64,000 bases of DNA from Imbricaverruca yamaguchii (GCA_034440575.1 JAOTOL010001015.1:1-64000), one strand, 5' to 3'. Positions 1 to 12,499 are shown, counted from the stretch's first letter. Notes: generated by a model from the letters alone, not told the origin. A program made the numbers and translations.

Positions 1-811
1 AAATTGGAGAATTATTCTTCCCATCTGATGGCACTTAAAGCCGCTCTCACGCCGTCAAAGTCTGCTCTGTTGAAATTTGGAACCTTTACCAAATTATCCT
101 TGATAATTTCCTCTTACATGTGCCTTGAATCTAACTATGTTATGGTCACTTTTTCCCAGAGTTTCGTCACAGTCAAGTCTTGAACCAAGTCACTTAAATC
201 CGAGAATACAAGGTCCAAGAATGAACTATGCCTGGTAGGTTCCGATACAAACTGGTATAAGAACAGGTCCTCTTCTAGGCATTTCCTGAACATTTTGCAT
301 GATGGGGAGCCAACACCAGCATTTTCATAACCTTTTAGATTAAAGCCACCAAGAATAAGGCACTTCCTCTTAAAGTTTCTACTGATTTCCTCACAAACCA
401 CCTTGTCATTGTCTCCAGTTGCTGAGAATGTGGCAGGGTTCCTGATCGGTAGAAAGCTCCTATCCTAAGAGTATTGCTGTTGCCCTTTTCCCCCAGTGAC
501 ACTGCCGCCAAATGGACTCCACAGACAGTTTTATCCCCACCTGCTACTTTTTGAGAACTGAATAAGCTATTCATATGGAGCATTACACCCACCCTTCCAT
601 TGCTGGACCCCTATTGCACGAAAAACATATTGTATCCCTGGATCTCATAGTCCTGCAAGCTACCTCCAAAATACCCTTCACTGACCCATGCCTCTGTAAT
701 GCAAACAAAATCCGGTTCCTTCTCCGCAACATAACACTTGAACTCATCAAATTTGGAACGGATACTCTGAGCATTAAACATCATACACCTTAACAAATGC
801 TCCATAACCAC
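1..811 (-). pseudogene. CR1-like LINE endonuclease fragment (ORF2 N-terminal part)
   Basis: Read on the minus strand, three successive frames give the parts of an apurinic-type endonuclease of a CR1-like non-LTR retrotransposon. The start is at about 811-611 (motifs FNAQSIRSKFDEF and ITEAWVSEGY). The middle is at 401-135 (ILGGFNL in place of the usual GDFN, then EPTR and LDLVFS, then GKS before the expected DHN). The linker toward the RT is at 134-1 (VPNFNRADFDGVRAAL followed by a WEE motif). The pieces are in order but separated by frameshifts and stops, so the copy is dead. The window edge cuts it before the reverse transcriptase. The family assignment rests on motif order, which fits CR1/L2-type elements; another APE-type LINE clade is possible. 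Confidence 0.75.
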
Positions 812-1370
812 CTTTGGGCTTTTTTTTTCATATTGAGGAGTTCTTTATCACTAGATGAACTATAACTCTGTCCCCTTGAGTTGCTGCGTCCCTATTTGCA
901 GACTTTGAGGTTCTATTGCCTTGGCTGACACTATTGAATATTCCTGAGTTGGCTAATGAAATTTCATCCCTCCCCACCCCATTTCCTAGTTTCCCTGACT
1001 GACATGCTCGCATACTTTGCCTAACACATGGACCCCCTTCTCAGAAAAGTGCAGGCCATCCCTCTGATAGAGGTCCCACGATGCATAAAACCTTGCTCCA
1101 CTCGTCTACAAATGTAAAACCTAGCTCATGGCAGAGCTTACCCTGGCGTTAGCTGCCAGTGCCCTAGAGCTCCACTCAGAGGAGGCTCTAGCCCTAGGCA
1201 AAATAAACTAACATAACCTGACCAAACCTATCCCATTTGTTTGCTTGATGGAGGCAAATGCGTGTATTTTTCTTCTTTTTACTACCATAAAGCACATACA
1301 TTATACCCACAATTTTCGCAGAAAAAAACTTCACCATGTTCTTATTTTATTTCCTTTCTTCAAAAGTATC
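812..1370. other. Non-coding stretch upstream of the CR1-like fragment
   Basis: No convincing gene is seen. Part of this interval may be the 5' region of the LINE fragment to its left, because the minus-strand reading continues with short open stretches up to about 1,013, but nothing in it is recognisable. Confidence 0.4.
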
Positions 1371-1480
1371 TTAGGTTAGGTTAGGCTAGGTTAGGTTAGG
1401 TTAGGTTAGGTTAGGTTAGGTTAGTTTAGGTTAGGTTAGGTTAGGTTAGGTTATTAGGTTAGGTTAGGTTAGGCTGGGTT
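1371..1480 (+). repeat. Interstitial TTAGG telomere-type repeat tract
   Basis: About 110 bp consist of roughly twenty TTAGG units with a few variants (CTAGG, TTAGTT, one inserted TTA). TTAGG is the telomere unit of most arthropods, so this is either an interstitial telomeric sequence or a simple TTAGG microsatellite. A shorter tract of the same unit occurs at about 1,555-1,572. The degenerate units and the flanking non-telomeric DNA argue against a chromosome end here. Confidence 0.85.
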
Positions 1481-2800
1481 AAGTTCATTTTTAATTGTGA
1501 GGATTTCCAGGAAAATAATGCTTCACATATTTTTCCCACAAAAATAGGCTATGCTAGGTTAGGTTAGGCTATCCTCCATTTTGTAAAACATTTATTTCTA
1601 TGCTACATTAAAGCTATGTACTCAAAGCCCTTTCTGCCATCTTTATCATCTTACTCATCATCTTAAGTCACCTTTATAAATAACTTATTCCCATAAAATC
1701 CCCCAAATAACACCTTTTAAGACAAATTTACCATAAATTCTGAGCGACGCAATACACCGCCTAAAACCATCGTCTCAAAATGATTTCTTAGCCGCATAAA
1801 ATAGCTACAACTGGCATAGCCCACTATGCCTTTCAGCGTCCATAGCTGAATAATGATGCCATAAATAATAATTAAGTTTGTGTCAAATACAAACGCCACA
1901 TGTACCTTGCTAAGCTTGTCAAGTGCTATATGTTGTCAAGATCAGGTGTGTCGGTTATTATAGCTTGAGGGTGCATCAACTGCGCAAGTCGTAGAGCGCC
2001 CGTATTTCAGGGTGTATGCAGCGACGTTGGCGAGATGCTGACATAATTAGATTGATACCATGTGGAAATACATTTGGTATGAAGACACACCTACCTTGTT
2101 CAGACTATGACTAGCTTGTGACTGGATTCAGAGGTTCTCTTGATCCCAGAGGGACTTCTCATTTCACTGAAATCTTGCCGCACGACTGTACCCATCCGCA
2201 CGCTATCGTATCCCAAACCAAAATGGCCGAAAGTTCGCAGTTGTTTCGTTAAGCAGCGCTAAGGTACTAATGTTCCGGCCATTTTTCCACGCTGCTCATT
2301 TTAGCTACCCAGGTGCTAACTGTGAGCAGCCATAGAGCGTTCAAAATCGCGCCAAAAAAGCGAACTGTAATAGTGCTAGATATAAGCAGTTGAATTATTC
2401 TGGACTGCTTGACATAACACCCCATGGCTGCTAGGATCAAGCATGCTCATTCTTGCAATCTAACATCTGCCGGCTAGAATTAGCCCCTTTCCAACCGAAT
2501 AGTACATACGGTGCTTGTTATTGCTTGAATGGTGCTTGTTGCCAGCATCCCTAGCGAACAACGTGGGTGGAAGCAGCCATTTAGCATGCGATTAGCAGCA
2601 AAAGTGCTAATCTTTTCTTTTTTACAGTGTAAGGAGGCTTGTTCTTCATGCATGCAAACATTCACTTGCATCAGTCATTAGGTAGGTCCTAGGTAGGCAC
2701 CTACCTGGGTACCTAGGTAGGCACCAGAGGTGTCGATTTGTATCCTTTTGTGGGGGCCATGCTGCCCTCATGTTGAGTTGGGACCCCCAATAACCTATGC
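1481..2800. other. Unassigned non-coding DNA
   Basis: No gene, RNA or recognisable transposon was seen. Near 2,680-2,735 there is a small cluster of palindromic ACCTAGGT/CCTACC words (short inverted repeats of GGTAGG and CCTACC), which looks like simple local repetition. Confidence 0.4.
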
Positions 2801-2935
2801 TGTTTTTATGCTAATAAGACAGCTAAAGGGAAAAAGAAAAACACCACGATGCATAGAAAACTTAGTTGATGTTGACCAGCATATTTTGTACTGCAAAGAG
2901 ACAAATTAGGTTTAGATAGTGGACTGACTCTCCAC
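2800..2935 (+). repeat. Dispersed repeat, copy 1 (second copy at 35,540-35,675)
   Basis: A stretch of about 135 bp beginning TGCTGTTTTTATGCT and ending TTAGATAGTGGACT matches 35,540-35,675 in the same orientation with scattered mismatches and small indels. Function and class are unknown; no terminal inverted repeat or poly-A was seen. It may be a short interspersed element or part of a longer, decayed transposon. Confidence 0.6.
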
Positions 2936-3249
2936 CTTCTACGTGTGTCAAGGCAGCCCTCGGTCAGCCCACGCTCAGCCCATAATAGGCGCCCTTCAAA
3001 AACGCTCAAAGGATGGCATAGCATGCATCTTCAGCGACTGAACACAATGGCAGTCTCCGAAATTTGATGCTAATGAAATTTGGTGCAATAGTATAGCTTA
3101 CGAAGCTAATTATAATCTAAAGTTTTAATTACCACCACAATGTCCCAGCCTTCCACCAAACAAACCAAACAGTACATGAAAACAACTCGCAATTGTACGC
3201 AGAGTTCAAAGCTACACATTCCTAACTGCCTTACACCGTACTTTTTAGC

Positions 3250-3897
3250 TCACTACACATGATTCAGTTTTTGACGTAATGTTTTACTTCCCGTAGGGTT
3301 TAGCATGCTGGCTAAAGGGTGCGATATGACCGACCCCTGCGATTTCTCTGATTTTTTTTGCATGCCAGCAACTACACCTCCGACACTTGCATTTCCGAAA
3401 AAAATTCCCGGGTGCATCAATAATCTCACCCAATACATGCGATGAGAACATACACCAAAATCCAGATCTGAGCGAATGCGGTCATGCTTCATCTCAAATG
3501 AATTTCCATGTCAAGCTGAACTAAAAACTACCCTTCCTGAAATTATATGTTGCCAACTTTATCAGTTGCATACTTATGGATTCGGTTTTTGACGTAATGC
3601 ATTATTCACCATAGGGTTTAGCATGGAGGCCAATGAGTGCGATATGACTGGCCCCTCCGATTTCCCTGATTTTTTGGTATGCCAGCAACCCCACCTTCGA
3701 CACTTGCATTTCCGATGAAATTTCCCCGGTGCATCAGTATTCTCACCCAATAAATTTGGGTGAGAACATACACTGAAATGCGAATCTGGGCGAATTCGGT
3801 CCTGCTTCATCTCAAATGACTTCCAGTGTCAAGCTGGACTCAAAACTACCTTTCTGAAATTATACGTTGTCAACTTTTTCAGTTGCATATTTATGGA
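3250..3897 (-). repeat. About 325-bp tandem repeat at the 3' end of the LINE
   Basis: The segment starting near 3,253 recurs near 3,578 with about 85% similarity judged by eye, and a third partial unit begins near 3,890 just where the minus-strand LINE coding region ends. Shared words are TTATGGATTCGGTTT, GGGTTTAGCATG, GCATTTCCGA and CATCTCAAATGA. Because the array abuts the C-terminal end of the LINE ORF2, it could be a tandemly repeated 3' untranslated region of that LINE, but this is inference. The short ORFs in it are frame shadows. Confidence 0.7.
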
Positions 3898-5019
3898 TTC
3901 GGTTTGTATGTTGTGTTGTACTTCAGCTGTTGTGTCCTCCTGTGGTGGAGTGATGGTGTGTTTAAGTCTACTAGAAGACTAGCTATCGGTGTAGCGCTAA
4001 TGGCGCCTGAAACTGCTCTGATGCAGCTGCTTTGGATGACTTCTAATTTTCGGCTCTGACTTTCTGAAATTGTGGAAAAATGATGCTGTTGTATTTTATG
4101 ATGAGTCGTATGGTTGATGTGTACAGTCGTAGAAGTGTTTTCCTGTCTCCGCCCCAGTCTCTTCATACAAGCGCACGTATTATGTTGACGCGCTTCGCTT
4201 CGTGATGTCGGTGATTTGTGTGTTGAAACTGAGTTTTTCGTCTAAATGTATTCCTAAGAACTTGAAACTTTTCACCTGCTCGATGGCTTTGCCATCGATT
4301 TTAAGTAACGTTTTTGGTGTGTGTCGGAGACGGCTGTATGTGACAGTGGCCGATTTTTCTGCGGACAGGATGAAGTCCCAAGTTTTGCATCACACTTTGT
4401 AATGTGGTCTAGTCCTGCTTGAATGTTTTTTAGCTTTAAGGAAGCATTGTGATGTCCAAATTGCTATGTCGTCCGCGAAAAATGAGTATTGAAGTGAAGT
4501 GTCCCTGTGGTCGGCAAGTATGTCGTTGATCATGATGATGAAGAGGCTCGGTGAAAGTACGCTCCCCTGAGTCAGGCCTTGCTCGTGAGTTGTGGTGTTT
4601 GATGTGACACTGCCGCATCGGATTCTAAGAGTTCCATCTCTGAGGAAGTTGAGAATGAAGTGTGCCATGTGTCCGCGTAGGCCTATCTTATGGAGTTTGT
4701 GTGTCAGCGCTGACTTGTGTACTCGGTCGAATGCGGCAGTGATGTCTAGGTAGCCAGCTATTGTTGTGCGTTTAATGTATAGACCACTTTCGATGTCATG
4801 CACTAACCCAATGAGATTGTCTGTGGTTGATTTTTGCCGTTGGAAGCCGCATTGGAATTCGTCGAGCAGGTCGATGTGTTCCAGAAGTTTCCTCAATCGT
4901 GTGTTGACCATGCGTTTGACCGGCTTGCTAGCACACCTAGTAAGTGAGATGGGTATGTAGCCTTTTGGAGCGGAGTGATCTTTGTGCGGCTTTGGTAATG
5001 GTATGACTACGCTCTTCTG
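3891..5019 (-). pseudogene. LINE ORF2, C-terminal half: reverse transcriptase palm and tail (I/Jockey-like)
   Basis: On the minus strand the reading starts at the junction (5,019) with SVVIPLPKPHKD and continues through KGYIPISLT. From 4,911 the frame carries DEFQCGFQRQKST, AFDRVHKSAL, GLTQGSVLSPSLF and the catalytic FFADD box at about 4,490-4,475. These are the standard finger-palm blocks of a Jockey/I-superfamily reverse transcriptase. After a frameshift near 4,400, the tail (4,166-3,891) has the TPIASLLVDLNTPSLHHRR motif typical of the end of these proteins. The N-terminal half of the same protein lies 13.6 kb away at 18,636-20,110 in the same orientation, the two being separated by the Merlin element. 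Frameshifts show it is dead. Confidence 0.85.
5011..5019. repeat. Target site duplication of the Merlin element, left copy
   Basis: GCTCTTCTG directly precedes the GGTATTC terminus; the identical 9 bp follow the opposite terminus at 18,636-18,644. Nine-base duplications are the norm for Merlin elements (8-9 bp) and also occur in Mutator-like elements. Confidence 0.9.
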
Positions 5020-8000
5020 GGTATTCTTTTGCTTTCTGCCGTAGCGTTGTTTACATTAGATACGTAACCGAATGTGCCGCATATAGGCAGAAGATGCCGC
5101 ACTGGTCGAATGCAACTGGATACGGATGCATCATTTTGATGACGTCACGAACAGTCACAATGATACGACTTATTTGTGGATCGGAAACCCGCATGGTTTT
5201 GCAGTATTACGTATGACTCCGGGCAGCGTGAAACCGCCAATAAATCATCGCAATACCTCCAGATCATCAGCACCTCTTCCCAAAGATCCAGGGATCATAT
5301 CCTGGTGCGTTTTCCACATGGGGATGCAAAAAACCTGCTTGAGGGCAGCAAGAAAAAGCACTGTTTTACCACACTATGCATACGTTACGGCAGCGAGAAA
5401 CCATCATGAAATCATCGCAGCGGCCCCAGATCATCAGTATCTCTTGAAATGAATTCAGAGATTATATTCTGAAGGTATTTCCACTTGGGGATACCAAGAA
5501 CTGCACGAGGGCAGCAAGTAAAAAAGACTGTTTTATCACACTATGCATACGTTACGCCAGCACGAAACCACTATGAAACCATCGCAGCGGCTCCAGATCA
5601 CCAGGTCCTCTTCCGATAGGTTCAGAGATCATATTCTTAACGTATTTCCGCATGGAGATGCCAAGAACTGCATGAGGGCAGTAACTAAAAGAGACTGTTT
5701 TATCAAGTTATGCACACATTACGGCAGTGAGAAACCACCACGAAACCATCGCAGTGGCTCCAGATCATCAGGACGTCTTTCCATAGATCCAGTGATCATA
5801 TTCTAGTGGTATTTCCACATGACAATACTAAAAACTGTATGACGGCAGCAAGTAAAAAGAGACTGATATATCACACTGTGTATGCGTTACGGCAGCGGGA
5901 AACCACCATGAAACCATCACAGCGGCTCTATATCATCAGGACATCTTCCATTAGATCCAGGGATCATATTCTAATGGTATTTCCACATGACAATACTAAA
6001 AACTGCATGACGGCAGCAAGTAAAAGAGACTGTTATATCACACTGTGTATGCGTTACGGCAGCGGGAAACCACCATGAAACCATCACAGCGGCTCTATAT
6101 CATCAGGACATCTTCCATTAGATCCAGGGATCATATTCTAATGGTATTTCCACATGACAATACTAAAAACCGCATGACAGCAGCAAGTAAAAGAGACTGT
6201 TATATCACGCTGTGTATGCGTTACGGCAGCGGGAAACCACCATGAAACCATTACAGCGGCTCTATATCATCAGGACATGTTCCATTATATCCAGGGATCA
6301 TATTCCATTGGTATTTCCACATTGGGATACTAAAAACTGCATGACGGCAGAAAGTAAAACAGAATGTTATATAACATATGCACATGCTAGGGCAGCAAGA
6401 AACCAGCATGAAACCACCGCAGCGGCTCAAGATCATCCTGACCTCTTCGATTAGATCAAAGGATCATATTCTAGTGGTATTGGCACATGGGGATACCAAG
6501 AACTGCATGAGGGCAGGAAGTAAAAGGGACTGTTTTTTTCTTTCTTCTTCACACTATGCATACGTTACGGCAGCGACAAGCCATCATGGAACCAGCGCAG
6601 TGGCTCCAGATCATCAGGACTTCTTTCGATAGATCCAGTGATCATATTCCAAAGGTATTTCCACATGGCAATACTAAAAACTGCACGACGGCAAAAAGTA
6701 AAGCAGGTTATACCACACTATGCATACGCTACGGCAGCGAGAAACCGCTATGAAGCCATAGCAATGGCTCCAGATCATCAGTACCTCTTCCAATAGGTTC
6801 AGAGATCATGTTCTGAAGGTATTTCCACATGGGGATACTAAGAACTGCATGAGGGCAGCAAGTAAAAGAGACTGTTTTATCACATTATGCACATATTACG
6901 ACAGCGCGAAACCACCATGAAACCATGGCAGTGGCTCCAGATCATCAGGACTTCTTTCGATAGATTTAGGGATCATATTCTAAAGGTATTTCAGCATGGC
7001 AATACTAAAAACTGCATGATGGCAGCAAGTAAAATAATGAGTTACACCACATTATGTATCCGCTACGGCAGCGAGAAACCACCATGAAACCAATTCGGTG
7101 GCTCCAGATCATCAGGACTTCTTCTAATACATCCAGTGATTATATTCTGAAGGTATTTCCACATGGGGATCACGAAAAGGGCACGCCTGCAGAAGGAAAA
7201 AGAGATGGCTATATGGCATTATGTATATGAAAAGAAGTACGCGGCCGGACAGCGGGAAACCACCATGCAACCAGCGGGAAACCACCATGCAAGTGATATT
7301 CTGGTGGTATTTTCACATGGGGATACCAAGATGTGCATGACGACAGAAAATAAAACAGAAGCTTATACCACATTATTGATATGCTAAGGCAGCAAGAGAC
7401 CACCGTGAAGCAATCGCAGTAAGTCTAGATCAATAGGACCTCTTCTAATAGATCCAGGGATCATATTCCGAAGGTACTTCCACATGGGGATACCATAAAG
7501 GGCACGACTGCAGAAGGTAAAGGGATGCTTATATCACATTATGTATATGAATAAAAGTATACGGTCGGACAGCGTGAAACTACCATGAAACAATCGCAGT
7601 GGGTCCTGATCATCAGGACCTCTTCCAATAGATCCAGGGATCATATTCTAGTGGTATTTCCACATGGGGATACCAGGAATTGCATGAGGGCAGGAAGTGA
7701 AAGAGACTGTTTTATCACATTATGCACACACTACGGCAACGATAAACCACCATGCAACCATCACAGCGGCTCCAGATCATTAGGACTTCTGCCGATAGAT
7801 CCAAGGATCATATTCTGGTGGTATTTCCACGTGGGGATACCAATAAGCGCATGAGGACAGCATATATAGGAGTCTGTTATATCACATTGTGGATACGTTA
7901 CGTCATCGAGAAACCACCATGAAGCTATCTGAAGCTATAGATATCGCAGTGACTCCAGATCATGAGGACCTCTTCCAATATATCAGATCATATTCTGGCG

Positions 8001-8080
8001 ACTTTATCACATGTGGATACCAAAAACTTAAGAAGGGAAAAATATAAGGGACAGTTTTATATGTAGGCGCTATGAAGATG
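5020..8080 (+). repeat. Left inverted arm of the Merlin element with 167-bp tandem array
   Basis: After a unique terminal part (5,020-5,225) the arm is a head-to-tail array of roughly seventeen units with a period near 167 bp; the word GATCATCAGGAC recurs every 167 bp, for example near 5,763, 5,930 and 6,097. Each unit contains CGTTACGGCAGCG, a CACCATGAAACCAT word, ATCCAGGGATCATATTC, TTTCCACATGGGGATAC and GCAGCAAGTAAAAGAGACTG. Because 167 is not a multiple of three, the many 60-110 aa ORFs here change frame with each unit and are not genes. The array loses regularity after about 7,900. Units at 5,880-6,250 are nearly identical, suggesting recent local amplification. Confidence 0.9.
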
Positions 8081-8483
8081 TTTCTGTACATTCTCTATTT
8101 GTTAATGTTTGTAAGGTTCGTGGTCAAGCAGAAGCAATAACATCCGGTTGGACATTGTGGTTTCGTGCAAAGTTAGTTGCCGTGTGGTTTTTGTGACAGC
8201 CAATTTGAGAAGAGTGTGCTCCCTATGGCGCAACCGATGGATAATAGCTTCCGCCTCACCCAACAGCTAGGGAATCGGGAGGATGCGAAAGCGTGGATGA
8301 GGTAGGTATATATCACATATGGATTATTTCGTTGCGTCAATGGGATGAACAGGATAACGAGCTGGGCAGGGGGGCATTGATGGCGGTTGTCGCTGACATT
8401 ACTGATTCTAACCATAAATGAAAATTCCTCTGTCCACCTCTGCGCGTATAGAGTGCATCTATGAGAAATCTAGATCGCTGAAT

Positions 8484-9304
8484 TTAACCTCCCTCGCCTT
8501 TCCAGCCCGATCCGCATACCCCGTCTCGGCTGATGGGGGTAGGGGGCGAGAGTACGTTATTTTACGCTCCCTCTAATTTCCAAACTAAGCATTGCACGAA
8601 AACTTAAGTAGTGTCATTAGAAAGCACTCTTCGACTATGGTCCGAAACCGCCCAAGTTACTAACCCATCTCCAAAAATCATGTCATTATGGTGGTGTATG
8701 TGATCAAGATTGACATGTTCTTAGCTCTGGAGAATTCATTTTGGGGGAGATTTTGGAATGAAAACTTATCTGGAATCAGAAGAGGAGGCGAAATAGACCA
8801 TGATTCTAAAATGTATCTCAACCCAAATGTGTTTTTTTTTCCAATTTCCAAGTATTGAGTTTTGAATTTTCTATAATTTTCCATTTTCTAATCGGCCCGC
8901 AAAACTTGCCCTCATAAATAGCTTTCTTGAGTCAGAATCTCAGATTTCAGCCGTAGTGTGGAAATAAGATACAAAATATTACGCCATCGAAAACTAGGAA
9001 TAAAACGGAAATTCCTCTGGTGCGTTTCGTTACATCCCTGAAGACAAGAAATTTAAAAGTTTCATTCAAATATATTCATCCGATAAATTATGACGACTGG
9101 TTTAACTTTTTGGAGGTGACCGAACTTGACCTTGAATTACTCGTTGACCGTAGATGACATGGCCTAACAATTTTAACACAAGATGTCAAATTGATGTGGG
9201 AATAGGTGTACAAAATTTAACCGCGCTGCCGCGCGCCTTTTTCGCTATCCACGCAAAACCTCAGGGGTGAGGACGTAAGAAGCTCCCGAAACGGGGCGAG
9301 TTTA
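8484..9304 (+). mobile_element. TTAA-flanked non-autonomous element, copy A (inside the Merlin element)
   Basis: TTAA at 8,484-8,487 is followed by CCTCCCTCGCCTTTCC; the other end reads CGGGGCGAG followed by TTTA (9,301-9,304), a one-base variant of TTAA. The inner sequence (TCCAAACTAAGCATTGCACG, GAATTCATTTTGGGGGAGAT, TTATGACGACTGGTTTAAC) is shared with copies at 42.7-44.3, 46.3 and 55.4 kb. It has no coding capacity. TTAA duplications are the hallmark of piggyBac-type insertion, so a piggyBac-mobilised MITE is likely but not proven. It lies inside the Merlin element, so it arrived after it or travelled with it. Confidence 0.75.
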
Positions 9305-11945
9305 GATCAAGGTAACTGACCTTCGTTGTAGTCGACGCTGGATGTAGCGATTCAAACCATGCATGATAATTCCTGGACTCAATATGTCGCTTCATTAATT
9401 TCGGCGTTTTTTTAGGCATTCAATGGTAATGATTGAACTTCGTTACTGTGCTTCAGCACATATTAGAAAGTGTGTAATGAGCATTGTAGCTCAAGATATG
9501 CGTCAAAGGTTAAGCTGGCAGGCACTGAGGCATATTGATTCACACCAGTCGCTAAAGGTGCTTGGGTCTATTTGATTCCATTGTATCTTTGCTTTGTATG
9601 TCCATTGCATATTTGTTTCCGTTGTGTCTATGCAACTAATGAACCGATGTCCAAGCAAATGACATTCAAAAGCGCCATAGCTTTAATTAAAAGTAACTAT
9701 TTTGGTTTACCTCGAGGTCACTGGTGAGGTTACAGATCATGCTAAGCAACACGATTTGACTGTTTTTGATGGGTCAAGTATCTAACGCATTTCAGGGTAT
9801 TCGGGTAACATAAATTGAAACTATGGTTCAATACATGCAATGTATGCCTATAATTGCAAAAGTAAGCCCTTTCTGTCCCCGGGTCATGTAAGGTCACCTG
9901 CAGGGAAGATGCTAAACTGCCTTTTTCATTCAGCATTCAATACAACACGTTTTCAAGGCTAAATTTTTGCAGAACTTTCTGAAAACTAGCTTGGATGTTC
10001 GTATGTGCTGTGGAATTGTGTATTCCTGTATAATCTGACATGCCGCCTATGAGGTTACAGGCCTTAGCACGCACCCTGGATTGGGGTGGGAAATCCGCCG
10101 ACCCTTCCAGTTTTTCGTACATAACTCCAAATTTTACCGGCTCATATACACCATTGTTTGTGTACCTGCTTAGAAATGACCAGCGCGTTGCTTAAAGAAA
10201 GAAAAATGAAAATCGGCCAAAAAATGTTTCGAGTTATGGGTCGTTAAATTAGCATTTTCCTAGCGCCGGAAAACATTGACGCTGATGCGCTTCCCGTATA
10301 TTGGCAAAAGGGACGTGTTCTTGGCAACACTGGGGACTTGTTTGATGTACATTGTTATGCTATATAGCTTCAAAGTTATGTTAGGTCACCGAGGTCAAGT
10401 CTGGTCAAGTTCATGACAAGTTAATGAAACAAACTTGGTGAACTGGAATGTTATCATAAATGTAAATGACTAATGCGATTGATGTCACTTTGCATATTAC
10501 TCCCTACACATCTTGAAAACTACTGTTTGTCATTGTGTACTTAGGTGTTTCCATACTACATTCATGTATTTCACTCCTTTCTTTGCGAAGCTGATTGTCC
10601 CGATACGCCAAACGGAGCGGTCGGGTGGGCGGCCCGGTTCAGGTAACTGGTGCAGGTAATTACCTGATAAAGTGCTGCTATACAGGTGACCTGAGGTAAA
10701 ATACCGGGTCTATCATCTGTATTGCATCACTAGTAATGTCTAAAACATCATTAATTTTTGGAGCCCATTTAGAGCATTTACTTATAATCACAGGGATCCA
10801 TAACAATCACAGGGATCCATAACAATGACAAGCCAAGCCACGCAAAACCAGAAAATTGTGGCATTTCGACCTCATTTGTCCTTGGAGATATTGACCCAAG
10901 GCCATGGAATTTGTACACAATAGAGTTCACTACCGTACCCAACCACCCTGTGAATGTCATTGCTCCGGTTTTAATATGTGCCTAGATCTTAGGGGGCGGA
11001 ATCCACCCCCCCCCCCCTTCCAGTGCGCGTAATGTTCAGAGGCCCTCCAGGGCGCGTGTCAAGTGAAAATACTTCTCTGATTCCAGGCGTGCATATCATT
11101 TTATCGGAAATAAAGACATTAGCGTAATGTGGAACTTAGGTTTTCATAAGTCGATGACTATACTTATACAACATACACTAATCGTCCTCGGGTCAAGTGA
11201 GGTCATCTGGGGAGAAGATACCAAATTGCCGTTTTCGCTCCATGTACATCGCTCCATGTACAACGAACATACAATGTCATATGTTCATATATTCCAGGAC
11301 ATTTCGACCCACCCACGTTAACCCTTCACATAATCTCAGCCAAGGGGCTACCCGAGTTCACTTTCCGTTGATTCGGCTTTCTCCCCATCGGCATCGACAA
11401 AAGTCATCACCACCTTTGATTTCAGACATGCATGGCATGAGCAATTTTTACACCATGTATCTGAACACAGGCATACGGATAATTGACCTATAACAACATG
11501 GAATGTAAGAATGTCGTTGACAACCGATATATATATCTCTTCTACTTACTTGTGTGTGTATATTCAGACGCAATCGTTGATCATGTTTCAATGAAAGTTT
11601 CGCATACTGACCGGTTGACCGTGCGAGGTCCGTATATTGACATAGTATGACCCAAAGGTAACCTCGTTAGCGGTCAAAATACAAATGTAACGTATACTTT
11701 TGGCTATGCATGCTCAGATATACATGACGGCATTTTGCATTGAATCCTGGTTTACTTAGTTAGGTTAGGTAGCCTTTCCAAAGCTCATCCCCCGGTCTGG
11801 TGAAGGTGGTCTTGCCAGCCCGCCCGACGAGGGAAGGGAATGCGGGAGTACAAAAGCTGTTTGAAAACGAGCCCACCAGGGTTATTAAACGTGACACTTT
11901 TGTGGCGGATTATTTTTGTCCTGCATACCGACTTTTGTGTATCGA

Positions 11946-11947
<2 letters not shown>
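9305..11947. other. Interior of the Merlin element without recognisable genes
   Basis: The stretch is AT-leaning and contains only short ORFs. Loose similarity between about 9,880-9,930 and 11,185-11,240 (GGGTCAtG-AGGTCAcCTG words followed by GAAGAT) suggests an old internal duplication. A 19-bp duplication (CACAGGGATCCATAACAAT) occurs near 10,790-10,825. An upstream exon of the transposase could hide here or up to 13,050, but none can be supported. Confidence 0.4.
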
Positions 11948-12011
<64 letters not shown>

Positions 12012-12050
12012 TATATATGTGTATGTATATATATGTATGAGTATGCATAT

Positions 12051-12107
<57 letters not shown>
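11948..12107. repeat. (TA)n microsatellite
   Basis: About 160 bp of alternating TA, interrupted by GTATATGTGTATG-type variants near 12,010-12,050. The repetitive Tyr-Ile ORFs on both strands are artefacts of the repeat. Confidence 0.95.
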
Positions 12108-12111
<4 letters not shown>

Positions 12112-12499
12112 CAGTGTTGCAGTGATCATTGTGTCCGACGGGCTGTAGCGGATCACTGTGACAAAGCGCACTTTAACTTGAGCACTCTAGGGGGCTCCGG
12201 GCGAACGATGATGATCCCGGGTTGTCGTGAAGACCCATGGACCTATAAAAGGGGACCGTAATGATGGAAATGGTCCGGAGCAGAAACGGCTCTCGAGCCG
12301 ACGAAGAGTGCCCAGGGCAAACGTTGGAAGCCTGGGGCTGTGGGAATATAGAGTGCTAGGCCTTCGGAGGGAGCCCTGAGCCGTTGTGAGGATCTGGGTG
12401 ATGTCAATGACCCCTGGGTCGACGAAGTACGCTCAGCTATACAAGGGGCCCTGATGCAGGGGTCTCTTTTTTAAAAATAATAAATCTTGTGGAACGCAA

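Noticed and set aside
5126..8000. Chain of 60-108 aa ORFs with repeated motifs such as RQRETTMKPSQRLQIIRTSS
   Set aside because: They are translations of the 167-bp tandem repeat, whose length is not a multiple of three; the frame changes with each unit and the same happens on the minus strand in the right arm. No gene.
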